Source: Streptomyces africanus (GTDB lineage Bacteria; Actinomycetota; Actinomycetes; Streptomycetales; Streptomycetaceae). Taken from it: a stretch of DNA of 64,000 nucleotides. Shown here in pieces: positions 47,609 through 55,473 of this stretch. The stretch spans positions 1 through 64,000 of the forward strand of contig NZ_MUKA01000100.1 in the NCBI RefSeq assembly GCF_002150735.1. The letters are read 5' to 3'. Both the position numbers and the translations under genes were made by a program. The notes beneath the pieces were generated by a model. The model made no database searches. It was not told where the DNA came from and was given only the letters and a program-made list of their open reading frames with translations. The first letter of the stretch is position 1. Every line of letters starts with the position of its first letter.

Positions 47609-48193
47609 TCAGCTCACCGGGGCCGGGCCGGGCGGCAGGTGGACCGTCATGATCAGGTGACACGCTTCGGTGCCCGAGCCACGGTAGGTGTGCGGGGTGT
47701 CGCCGTCGAACGTGGCGGTCTGGCCCGCCTCGACGGTGCGCTCGGTGCCGTCGACGACCAGGGTCATCCGGCCGGAGGTGACGCTGACGGTTTCCACGAC
47801 GCCGCCCTGGTGGGGGTGGCTCGGGTACTCCTCGCCCGGTTCGAGCCGCCAGCGCCAGATCTCGACCGGCGTCGGCCCCGACGTCGTCAGCATCAGCCGG
47901 GCCTCGCTGCCCCGCTCTCCGGTCCACAGGGGTGCCACGGCCTCGGCGGACACGACCCGGACCCGGCCTTCGGGCGATCCCTGCATCAGGGCCGAGACCG
48001 AGATGCCGAGGGTGTCGGCCAGCCGGACCAGGGTGGCCAGGTTGGGGTTGCCCTGTGCTTTCTCCAGGCCCACCAGGGCGCCCTTGCTGACCTGGGCGCG
48101 CCGGCTGAGTTCCTCCAGGGTGAGGCCCGCGCGGATGCGGGCCGCCCGGACGTTGTGTGCGACCGTCCGCAGGGCTGCGGCTGTCTCGGCCAC
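47609..48193 (-). CDS. XRE-family regulator with C-terminal cupin domain
   Basis: This protein of about 194 residues has an N-terminal helix-turn-helix (LTLEELSRRAQVSKGALVGLEKAQGNP) and a C-terminal cupin (about 110-194; LEPGEEYPSHPHQGGVVETVSV with His residues and a later DGDTPHTY). The family senses small molecules through the cupin. GTG at 48193 has AAGGA 10 nt upstream; a GTG at 48232 is possible. It is divergent from an EamA transporter gene; three GGTCGTT repeats in the gap are its likely operator. Confidence 0.87.
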   Translation of the reverse strand: MAETAAALRTVAHNVRAARIRAGLTLEELSRRAQVSKGALVGLEKAQGNPNLATLVRLADTLGISVSALMQGSPEGRVRVVSAEAVAPLWTGERGSEARLMLTTSGPTPVEIWRWRLEPGEEYPSHPHQGGVVETVSVTSGRMTLVVDGTERTVEAGQTATFDGDTPHTYRGSGTEACHLIMTVHLPPGPAPVS

Positions 48194-48234
48194 CTGATCA
48201 CCATCCTTACCGGCTGGAACATTCGACTGCACCG

Positions 48235-48287
48235 GACGGTCGTTTGGTTGACATCCGACGGTCGTTCTGTTGTACGGTCTGGTCGTT
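48235..48287. promoter_or_regulatory. Three phased GGTCGTT direct repeats with TTGACA promoter
   Basis: GGTCGTT occurs at 48238, 48260 and 48281, spaced 22 and 21 bp, about two helical turns. The first two share the longer GACGGTCGTT. TTGACA at 48248-48253 lies between the first two copies. A repressor bound in phase would cover the promoter for the EamA gene and possibly its own. Confidence 0.5.
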
Positions 48288-48311
48288 CCACTGGATAGTA
48301 AGGGATGTCCT

Positions 48312-49148
48312 GTGATCGCTCTGCTGCTGGCCCTGGGCAGCTCGCTCGCCTACGGGTGCGCCGATTTCCTCGGCGGCCTCGGCGCCCGCAAGGCCCATGT
48401 GCTGCGGACCGTCATGATCGCGGCCCCGGCGAGCCTCGCGGTCGAGCTGGCGCTGTGGCCGGTGCTCGGAGCCTCCTTCAGCGCCGGCGCCCTCGGCTGG
48501 GGTGCGGCCTCCGGGGTCGCCTCCGCCGCCGCGTTCGCCCTGCTCTACCGCACGCTGGCGATCGGTCCGATGAACGTGCTGTCGCCCGTGACGGCCCTGG
48601 TGTCCGCCGCACTGCCCGTCGGTGTGGGCCTGGTGCAGGGCGAGCACCTGGCCGCCGCGGGGCTGGTGGGTCTGCCGCTCGCGCTGGTGGCGGTCGTGCT
48701 GGTCAGCGCCGGGCACGGCGCGGGCTCGGCACGTCCCTCCCGCACGGCGCTGCTGTCGGCCTTCGGCGCGGGCACCGCCATCGCCCTCCAGCTGGTCTGC
48801 CTGCACCAGGCGCCGTCCGACAGCGGGGTCGCCCCGCTGATCATCGGCCGGGCGGTCTCCTCGGCCGTCACCCTGGCCGCGGCGGGGCTGATGCACCGCC
48901 GGCTGGGCACCGAGCGGCCCGCGTACGCCGTGTCGGCCGCCGCGGGCGTGCTGGACTCCGTGGCGAACCTGCTGTTCCTGCTGGCCGCCCGCAGCGGGGA
49001 CCTCGCCGTCGTCGCCGTGATCACCGCCCTCTACCCGGCCGGTACGGTGCTGCTCGCCCGCGGCGTGCTCGCCGAACGCATCCACCGCGGCCAGCTCGTC
49101 GGCCTGGGCACCGCCGCCGTCTCGGTCAGCCTCCTGGCCCTGACCTGA
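48312..49148 (+). CDS. EamA/DMT-family transporter
   Basis: This 278-residue membrane protein has ten predicted helices arranged as two EamA repeats, as in drug/metabolite exporters (RhaT/YdcZ-like). The N-terminal IALLLALGSSLAYGCADFLG is typical of Streptomyces DMT proteins. GTG at 48312 follows AAGGGA. It is divergent from the XRE-cupin regulator and followed by the B3/B4 and PaiB-like genes. Export of an amino acid or metabolite is inferred. Confidence 0.85.
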   Translation: MIALLLALGSSLAYGCADFLGGLGARKAHVLRTVMIAAPASLAVELALWPVLGASFSAGALGWGAASGVASAAAFALLYRTLAIGPMNVLSPVTALVSAALPVGVGLVQGEHLAAAGLVGLPLALVAVVLVSAGHGAGSARPSRTALLSAFGAGTAIALQLVCLHQAPSDSGVAPLIIGRAVSSAVTLAAAGLMHRRLGTERPAYAVSAAAGVLDSVANLLFLLAARSGDLAVVAVITALYPAGTVLLARGVLAERIHRGQLVGLGTAAVSVSLLALT

Positions 49149-49222
49149 GCAACTCCGAACCGAGCAGTCCGCCCCTGAGCAACCCCGCCCTGACCCCCGA
49201 GTCGAGAAACGGAAAACCCGCC

Positions 49223-49930
49223 GTGCCCACCTTCCACCTCACCCCCGCCGTGGCGGAGGCGTTCCCCGACACCCTCATCGCCCTGGTCACCGCCACCGGC
49301 CTGCGCGGCCGTGAACCCTGGCCGCACACCGCCACCGCCCTGGAGGAACTGGAGCAGCGGCTCTCCGACGGCACCTGGCGGCCCGCCGACGAGACCGACC
49401 CGCGCATCGAGGCCTGGCACACCGCCTACCGCTCCTTCGGCACCAACCCGCGCCGCATCCGCCCCAGCGTCGACGCGCTCGGCCGCCGCCTCGCCAAGAA
49501 GGGAACACTGCCGCGTATCAACCCGGCGGTCGACTCCTACAACGCCGTCTCCGTCCGGCACGGCCTGCCCGCCGGCGCCTTCGACCTGTCGCGGGTCGCC
49601 GGGGACGTCGCCATCCGTTACGCGGACGGCACCGAGTCCTTCACTCCGCTCGGCGAACCCGACACCGTCGAGCACCCCAAGGCCGGCGAGATCATCTACG
49701 CGGACGCCACCGGCGTCCTGACGCGCCACTGGAACCACCGCGACGCCCACCGCACCCGCGTCACCGAGGACTCCACACACGTCGCCTTCGTCCTGGAAAC
49801 CCTCCGAGCCCCGCGCGACGGCGGTCTCCTCAAGGCCGCGGCGGAGGAGTTGCAGGGCCTGCTCGCCCCGCATGCCGCCCGGACCGCCGTGCACCACCTC
49901 GGCCCGGCCGGCCCCGAGGCCACCGCCTGA
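49223..49930 (+). CDS. B3/B4 tRNA-binding domain protein
   Basis: This protein of about 235 residues contains the B3/B4 domain known from the beta subunit of phenylalanyl-tRNA synthetase: YRSFGTNPRRIRPSVDAL and LPRINPAVDSYNAVSVRHGL. Stand-alone copies are thought to edit or hydrolyse mischarged aminoacyl-tRNA, or are of unknown role. GTG at 49223 follows GGAA by 10 nt. It lies between the EamA and PaiB-like genes in the same direction, which suggests one operon controlled by the XRE-cupin protein. Confidence 0.82.
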   Translation: MPTFHLTPAVAEAFPDTLIALVTATGLRGREPWPHTATALEELEQRLSDGTWRPADETDPRIEAWHTAYRSFGTNPRRIRPSVDALGRRLAKKGTLPRINPAVDSYNAVSVRHGLPAGAFDLSRVAGDVAIRYADGTESFTPLGEPDTVEHPKAGEIIYADATGVLTRHWNHRDAHRTRVTEDSTHVAFVLETLRAPRDGGLLKAAAEELQGLLAPHAARTAVHHLGPAGPEATA

Positions 49931-49946
49931 ACGCGAAAGGCTGCCG

Positions 49947-50594
49947 ATGTACCTCCCCAAGCACTTCGTCCCCGACGAGGACGCGGTCCGTGAACTGCTG
50001 GCCGATCAGGGCGCGTCCGACCTGATCACCATGACCCCTGAGGGCCTCGTGGCCACCCTGCTGCCGTTCGAGTACGACCCGGAGGCGGGCGAACACGGCG
50101 CTCTCGTCGGCCACATGGCGCGCGGCAACGACCAGTGGCGCCGGCCGGTGCAGGGCGAGGCCATGGTGATCGTCCGCGGACCCGAGGCGTACGTGACGCC
50201 GTCGTGGTATCCGGCCAAGGAGGAGCACCACCGGGTGGTGCCGACCTGGAACTACATCACCGCCCATGTGTACGGGCAGTTGGTCGTGCACGACGACCCG
50301 GCCTGGATCGAGAGCCGGATACGCCGCCTGACCGACCGGCACGAGGCCGGGCGCGCCGACCCCTGGTCCGTCGGCCAGGCCCCGGCGGAGTTCGTCGAGC
50401 GGCAACTGCGCGCCGTCGTCGGCGTCGAGGTGGTCATCAGCCGCGTCGAGGCCAAGTTCAAGCTCAGCCAGAACCAGCCGCAGGGCGCCGTCGAGGGCGT
50501 CGCCGCGGGCCTAGAAGCACGCGGCCGGGCCGGCGACGCCGCGGTCGCGGCAGCGGTACGCGCCCACGACCCGCACCGCGCCCGGACATGGTGA
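49947..50594 (+). CDS. PaiB-like FMN-binding protein
   Basis: This 215-residue protein starts with MYLPKHFVPDEDAVRELL and has VTPSWYPAKEEHHRVVPTWNY and KFKLSQNQP, which are landmarks of the PaiB/FMN-binding negative transcriptional regulator family (B. subtilis PaiB). ATG at 49947 follows AAAGG. It is the last gene of the EamA series and convergent with the TetR gene 9 bp away. Whether it is a flavin enzyme or a regulator is not decidable here. Confidence 0.88.
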   Translation: MYLPKHFVPDEDAVRELLADQGASDLITMTPEGLVATLLPFEYDPEAGEHGALVGHMARGNDQWRRPVQGEAMVIVRGPEAYVTPSWYPAKEEHHRVVPTWNYITAHVYGQLVVHDDPAWIESRIRRLTDRHEAGRADPWSVGQAPAEFVERQLRAVVGVEVVISRVEAKFKLSQNQPQGAVEGVAAGLEARGRAGDAAVAAAVRAHDPHRARTW

Positions 50595-50603
50595 AAGGAC
50601 CCC

Positions 50604-51260
50604 TCAGTCGCCGTCCGTGCCCGAGAGCCTCCTGGTGACGAGGCCGAGCGCGTGGGCGAGTTGTTCGCGGTGGTCGTTCAGCACCTCGGGGGTGATGCCC
50701 CGGCCGGCCGTCTCCCGGGCGAACTCGTCGGCCGCGACCTTGAGCACGGCGTTCATGGCGGCGGCCTGCACACGCACCTCGAACGCCTCGGGCGGCATGC
50801 TCATGCGCGCGGAGAGCACCTCGGTGAACGTCTCCTCCGCGCGCTCCCGGAGCACGAGGTAGGCGGCCCGCAGCGCGGGTTCGTCATGGGTCATGCGGAT
50901 CACGGCGAGAACCGCCTCGACGTCCTCACCGGACGACGAGCCGAGGACGGGCTGGTAGGCCGCGCGCAGGTGCTCGATCAGGCCGGATCCGGGCGGCCAG
51001 GCGTGCAGGACCGTCCGGAACGCGTCGAGCATCTTCGTGAGCAGCGGCTCGACGCAGCTCTCCTTGGTGGGGAAGTAGCGCCACAGCGTGCGCTCGGAGA
51101 CTCCGGCGGTCCGCGCGATCTGCTCGCCGGAGGTGGCGGCCACGCCCTGCGCGGCGAACAGCCGGACCGCGTGGCGGGAGATGTCGAGGCGTTGCCGCCC
51201 GCGCTGCTCCTCGCTCACCGGCGGCCGGCCCCGGCGGGATGTACGACCGCTGTCCACCAT
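50604..51260 (-). CDS. TetR-family regulator, divergent from P450
   Basis: This protein of about 218 residues has an N-terminal helix-turn-helix (RLFAAQGVAATSGEQIARTAGVSERTLWRYFPTKES spans the DNA-binding domain) and a ligand-binding C-terminus of the TetR_C_11-like type. ATG at 51260 is chosen because GGAGGA lies just upstream; an ATG at 51272 lacks a site. The 140-bp gap to the divergent P450 contains a 15-bp palindrome overlapping the probable P450 promoter, so it likely represses that gene and itself. Confidence 0.88.
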   Translation of the reverse strand: MVDSGRTSRRGRPPVSEEQRGRQRLDISRHAVRLFAAQGVAATSGEQIARTAGVSERTLWRYFPTKESCVEPLLTKMLDAFRTVLHAWPPGSGLIEHLRAAYQPVLGSSSGEDVEAVLAVIRMTHDEPALRAAYLVLRERAEETFTEVLSARMSMPPEAFEVRVQAAAMNAVLKVAADEFARETAGRGITPEVLNDHREQLAHALGLVTRRLSGTDGD

Positions 51261-51324
51261 GACGTCCTCCATCAGGCGATCTAAACACGCGCGCGACAAG
51301 GGAGACGACTGGCCGAAACTTTAA

Positions 51325-51354
51325 TGACAGTTACTGCCAATAAACTGCTACGGT
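51325..51354 (+). promoter_or_regulatory. Operator-promoter of the P450 gene
   Basis: TGACAGTTACTGCCA (51325-51339) is a TGnCAGTnACTGnCA palindrome. TGACAG can serve as -35, with TACGGT (51349-51354) as -10 after 18 bp. Binding of the divergent TetR would block the -35 element. Confidence 0.5.
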
Positions 51355-51399
51355 CGGGACGGCTCGAAGATCGCATGCGGAGATCACAGGAGGAGCGCC

Positions 51400-52611
51400 A
51401 TGAGCGTTACCGCCGAGCGTCAGCAACTGCCCTTCCCGAGGCCGAACGTTCTCGACCTCGCACCTCTCTACGACGTCCTGCGCCGCGAGGCGCCGGTCAC
51501 GCCGGTCACCACACCGGCCGGTGACCCCGCCTGGCTGGTCACCCGCTTCGAGGAGGTGCGCGACCTGCTCGGCGACAAGCGACTCGGCCGCTCCCACCCC
51601 GAGCCGGAGCGGGCCTCCCGGCTGACGTCCGCCGCCGTCCTGGACGGACCCACGGGCAACTACGCCACCGAGGAGGCCGACCACACGCGGATGCGCCGGC
51701 TGCTGACACCGGCGTTCTCGGCCAAGCGGATGCGGATGCTCTCCGACCACGTCCAGCACCTGGTCGACACGTGCGTCGACCGGCTGATCACCGAGCACGC
51801 CGCCGCCCCCGACCGGGTCGTCGACCTGCATGCCGGGCTGGCCTTCCCGCTGCCGGTCGCGGTCATCTGCCGGCTGCTCGGGGTGCCGGAGAGCGACCGT
51901 GAGCTCTTCGCCTCGCTGTCGGAGCGCATGTCCAACTACGCCATCGGCGACGAAGCCCACCGGGCGCGGGACGAGTTCAACGCGTACATGACCAAACTGG
52001 CCGAGACCAAGCGCGCGCAGCCGGGCGAGGACGTGATCTCCGACCTCGTCCGCGCGCAGAGCACCGACGCGGACTACGACTACGCCGACATGATCCAGCT
52101 CTGCGTCGGGCTGCTGTTCGCCGGCCACGAGACCACCGTCAACCGCATCGGCCTGGGCATCCTCTTCCTGCTCACGCGTCTCGACCAGTGGCGGGCGCTG
52201 ACCGCCGACCCCGACGGCCGGGTCAACGCCACCGTCGAGGAGATCATGCGGCTGGGCGCGCCCGGCGACCTCGGGCTGCTGCGGTACGCGCACACCGACG
52301 TCGACGTCGCCGGTGTCACCATCCGGCGCGGCGACGCCGTGGTCCTGTCGGTCAACGCCGCCAACCGCGACGCCTCCGTCTACACGGACGCCGAGACCTT
52401 CGACCCCGACCGCCCCGAGCGCACCCACCTCGGTTTCGGCCACGGCGTGCACTTCTGCATCGGCGCGAGCCTGGCCCGGGTGGAGTTGCGCATCGTGTTC
52501 GCCACGCTGGCCCGCCGTCTGCCCGGGCTGCGGCTCGCCAAGGAGCTGGACGAGCTGGAGGTGCGCACCACCCTCACCGGTGGCGTCACGGAGCTGCCCG
52601 TGACGTGGTGA
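51400..52611 (+). CDS. Cytochrome P450
   Basis: This 403-residue bacterial P450 has an I-helix FAGHETTVNR, ExxR in EEIMRLG (Glu-x-x-Arg), and heme loop FGHGVHFCIGASLARVEL. The canonical acid-Thr pair is intact, unlike in the P450 of the thiopeptide cluster. ATG at 51400 follows AGGAGCG. It is controlled by the divergent TetR. There is no ferredoxin gene nearby; the substrate is unknown, probably a xenobiotic or a secondary metabolite. Confidence 0.9.
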   Translation: MSVTAERQQLPFPRPNVLDLAPLYDVLRREAPVTPVTTPAGDPAWLVTRFEEVRDLLGDKRLGRSHPEPERASRLTSAAVLDGPTGNYATEEADHTRMRRLLTPAFSAKRMRMLSDHVQHLVDTCVDRLITEHAAAPDRVVDLHAGLAFPLPVAVICRLLGVPESDRELFASLSERMSNYAIGDEAHRARDEFNAYMTKLAETKRAQPGEDVISDLVRAQSTDADYDYADMIQLCVGLLFAGHETTVNRIGLGILFLLTRLDQWRALTADPDGRVNATVEEIMRLGAPGDLGLLRYAHTDVDVAGVTIRRGDAVVLSVNAANRDASVYTDAETFDPDRPERTHLGFGHGVHFCIGASLARVELRIVFATLARRLPGLRLAKELDELEVRTTLTGGVTELPVTW

Positions 52612-52616
52612 ATGCC

Positions 52617-52658
52617 CCGGGGTGACCCGGTGTCAGTGCGACTCACGGGTCACCTCGG
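52617..52658. terminator. Bidirectional terminator between P450 and dehydratase genes
   Basis: A 13-bp stem with one G-U pair (52617-52629 with 52646-52658) and a 16-nt loop overlap the 3' end of the dehydratase gene and follow the P450 stop by 5 nt. Confidence 0.7.
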
Positions 52659-54348
52659 AGCCGCTGGAGCCGACGAGGAAGTCGAGGTCGGCTCCGGTGT
52701 CGGCCTGCAGGACGTGGTCGACGTAGAGGCGTTCCCAGCCGCGCCGGGGAGCGGCGAAGCCGGTGACGGTGGCCTGGCCGGGGGTTCTGCGGGCTAGTTC
52801 GGCGTCGGGCACGTCGACGTCGATGCGGCGGGCCTCGACGTCGAGGGTGATGAAGTCCCCGGTCCGTACGAGGGCGAGAGGGCCGCCGGCCGCGGCCTCG
52901 GGGGCCACGTGCAGGACGACCGTGCCGTACGCGGTGCCGCTCATCCGGCCGTCGCAGACCCGGACCATGTCCCGCACGCCCTGTTCCAGCAGCTTCTTCG
53001 GCAACGGCATGTTGGCGACCTCGGGCATGCCCGGATAGCCCTTGGGGCCGCAGCCGCGCAGCACCAGCACGGAGTCGGCGTCGACGTCGAGACCGGGGTC
53101 GTCGATCCGGGCGCGGAAGTCCTCGATGCTGTCGAAGACGACGGCCCGGCCCCGGTGCCGGAGCAGGTGCGGGGAGGCGGCGGCCGGTTTGACGAGCGCG
53201 CCGTCGGGGGCGAGGTTGCCGCGCAGGACGGCGATGCCGCCCTCGGCGACCAGCGGCCGGCCGCGGGTGCGGATGACCTCGCCGTCCCAGATCCCGGCGT
53301 CGTCCAGGCAGGCGACGAGCGGCCTGCCGGTGACGGTCAGCGCGTCGGGGTCGAGCAGGTCGCGCACCTCGCGCAGCACGGCGAGCAGACCCCCGGCACG
53401 GTGGAAGTCCTCCATGAGGAAGCGGCCGGCCGGCTGGAGGTCCACCAGGACCGGCACGCGGGAGCCGATGCGGTCGAAGTCGTCGAGCGACAGGTCGACG
53501 CCCAGCCGGCCCGCGATGGCCAGGAGGTGGACGACGGCGTTGGTCGAGCCGCCGATGGCGGCCAGCGCGACGATCGCGTTGTGGAAGGACGCCTCGGTCA
53601 GGAAGGTCGCGGGCCGCCGTCCGGCGCCCACCATGTCCACCGCCAGCCGGCCGGTGTGGTGCGCGGCCTCCAGCAGCCGGCTGTCGGGGGCGGGGGTCCC
53701 GGCCGTGCCGGGCAGGACCGTGCCGAGCGCCTCCGCCACCAGCGCCATCGTCGAGGCCGTGCCCATGGTGTTGCAGTGGCCGCGGCTGCGGATCATCGCC
53801 GACTCGGAGCGGGTGAACTCCTCCTGGGAGAGCGTGCCCGCGCGGACCTCCTCCGACAGCTGCCACACCCCGGTGCCGCAGCCCAGCAGACCGCCGCGGA
53901 AGGTGCCGTTGAGCATGGGACCGCCGGGGACCACCACCGCGGGCAGGTCCACCGAGGCGGCGGCCATGAGCAGCGAGGGGATCGTCTTGTCGCAGCCGCC
54001 GAGCAGGACGACGCCGTCGACGGGGTTGGCCCGCAGCATCTCCTCCGTGGCCATCGCGGCCATGTTCCGCCACAGCATGGCGGTGGGCCGCACCTGGGTC
54101 TCGCCCAGCGACACCACGGGCAGGTCCAGCGGGATGCCGCCCGCCTCGTACACGCCGTTGCGCACCGAGGCCGCGACCTCGTTCAGATGCGCGTTGCACG
54201 GAGTCAGGTCCGAGGCGGTGTTGGCGATGGCGATCTGCGGCCGGCCGCTGAACGCGTCGCCGGGCACGCCGCGCCGCATCCATGCCCGGTGGATGTAGGC
54301 GTTGCGGTCCTGTCCCTCGTACCACTGCGCGCTGCGGAGTCTCTCCAT
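52633..54348 (-). CDS. IlvD/Edd-family sugar-acid dehydratase
   Basis: This 571-residue Fe-S dehydratase has cluster cysteines in LTPCNAHL, LLGGCDKTIPS and GHCNTMGTAS, and the C-terminal VLRGCGPKGYPGMPE with CDGRMSGTAYG. The family includes dihydroxyacid dehydratase and sugar-acid dehydratases; RNAYIHRAWMRRG near the start is typical of the L-arabonate/xylonate-type group, so it probably removes water from an aldonic acid. ATG at 54348 follows GGAAGGG. It is divergent from a zinc alcohol dehydrogenase that may make the sugar acid precursor or act downstream. Confidence 0.87.
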   Translation of the reverse strand: MERLRSAQWYEGQDRNAYIHRAWMRRGVPGDAFSGRPQIAIANTASDLTPCNAHLNEVAASVRNGVYEAGGIPLDLPVVSLGETQVRPTAMLWRNMAAMATEEMLRANPVDGVVLLGGCDKTIPSLLMAAASVDLPAVVVPGGPMLNGTFRGGLLGCGTGVWQLSEEVRAGTLSQEEFTRSESAMIRSRGHCNTMGTASTMALVAEALGTVLPGTAGTPAPDSRLLEAAHHTGRLAVDMVGAGRRPATFLTEASFHNAIVALAAIGGSTNAVVHLLAIAGRLGVDLSLDDFDRIGSRVPVLVDLQPAGRFLMEDFHRAGGLLAVLREVRDLLDPDALTVTGRPLVACLDDAGIWDGEVIRTRGRPLVAEGGIAVLRGNLAPDGALVKPAAASPHLLRHRGRAVVFDSIEDFRARIDDPGLDVDADSVLVLRGCGPKGYPGMPEVANMPLPKKLLEQGVRDMVRVCDGRMSGTAYGTVVLHVAPEAAAGGPLALVRTGDFITLDVEARRIDVDVPDAELARRTPGQATVTGFAAPRRGWERLYVDHVLQADTGADLDFLVGSSGSEVTRESH

Positions 54349-54450
54349 GGAGCCCTTCCAATGGACGGTACAGCGGTCTAGATTCCGGAACGTCATGAAG
54401 CATAGGCAGACGGTCGACCGAGCGACACGCCCACCGTGCGCCGCCCTGTG

Positions 54451-55458
54451 ATGCGCGCGTTCGTCCTGACCGGGCCCGGCGCGTACGAGGTCCAGGAGCT
54501 CCCGGCGCCGGTGGCCGGTCCCGGTGAGGTCGTCGTCGACGTCGAGCGGGTCGGGGTGTGCGGCACGGACGCGGAGTTCTTCACCGGCACGATGGCCTAC
54601 CTCCGCCAAGGCCACTCCACCTACCCGATGCGGCCGGGCCACGAGTGGGCCGGGCGGGTGGCGGCCGTCGGTGACGGTGTCGATCCCGCCTGGCTCGGCC
54701 GCCGCGTCATGGGCGACACCATGCTCGGCTGCGGCTCCTGCCGCCGCTGCCGGCGCGGCCGCCGGCATGTGTGCGAGCGGCGGCGGGAGGTCGGCATACG
54801 CGGGGGCCTGCCCGGTGCGCTGGCGGAGCAACTCGCCGTACCCGCCTCCTCGTTGCACGCCCTGCCCGACTCCGTCGACGCCGTGCTCGGCGCGCTCGTC
54901 GAGCCCGGCGGCAACGCCCTGCGCGCCGCCCGGGCCGCCAAGCCTGCGCCCGGGGAACGCGCCCTGGTCCTGGGCCCGGGGACGATCGGGCTGCTGGTGG
55001 CGATGTTCCTGCGCGCGTCCGGTGCCGAGGTGCACCTCCTGGGTACGACGGAGAGCTCCCTCAACTTCGCCCGCTCCCTGGGCTTCGAGCACGTGTGGAC
55101 GCGGAACTCCGTCCCGGACGTGCCGTTCGACGCGGTGGTCGACGCCTCGAACGCCGCCTCGCTGCCGGATCTGGCCCTGGAGCTGGTCGAGCCCGGGGGC
55201 CGTCTCGTGTACATCGGGCTGGCCGGCGAGCCCAGCAAGGTCGACACCCGCACGCTCGTCCTCAAGGACGTGACCGCGACCGGTGTCCTGTCCGCCTCCC
55301 CCGGCCTCGACGCCACCATCCGGGCGTACGCCGACGGATCGGTCGATCCCAGACCGCTGGTCGCCACCACCGTGGGCCTCGACGCGGTGGGCCCCGTCCT
55401 CGCCGGCGAGCGCCCGGCCGGCTCCGGGCCCGGCCCCAAGATCCATGTCGAACCCTGA
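54451..55458 (+). CDS. Zinc-dependent alcohol/sugar dehydrogenase
   Basis: This protein of about 335 residues belongs to the medium-chain dehydrogenase family. It has catalytic zinc residues in VGVCGTDAEFF and RPGHEWAGRV, structural zinc cysteines CGSCRRCRRGRRHVC (four Cys), and the nucleotide motif ALVLGPGTIGLLVAMF. ATG at 54451 gives the usual MRAFVLTGPG start; an in-frame GTG at 54436 is possible. It is divergent from the dehydratase gene and probably in the same sugar or sugar-acid pathway. Confidence 0.85.
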   Translation: MRAFVLTGPGAYEVQELPAPVAGPGEVVVDVERVGVCGTDAEFFTGTMAYLRQGHSTYPMRPGHEWAGRVAAVGDGVDPAWLGRRVMGDTMLGCGSCRRCRRGRRHVCERRREVGIRGGLPGALAEQLAVPASSLHALPDSVDAVLGALVEPGGNALRAARAAKPAPGERALVLGPGTIGLLVAMFLRASGAEVHLLGTTESSLNFARSLGFEHVWTRNSVPDVPFDAVVDASNAASLPDLALELVEPGGRLVYIGLAGEPSKVDTRTLVLKDVTATGVLSASPGLDATIRAYADGSVDPRPLVATTVGLDAVGPVLAGERPAGSGPGPKIHVEP

Positions 55459-55473
55459 GGGCCCGACGTCGGG

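Noticed and set aside
55459..55473. A short CCCGACGTCGGG palindrome as terminator between convergent genes
   Set aside because: The palindrome has no loop, so it cannot form a stable hairpin; no terminator was called.
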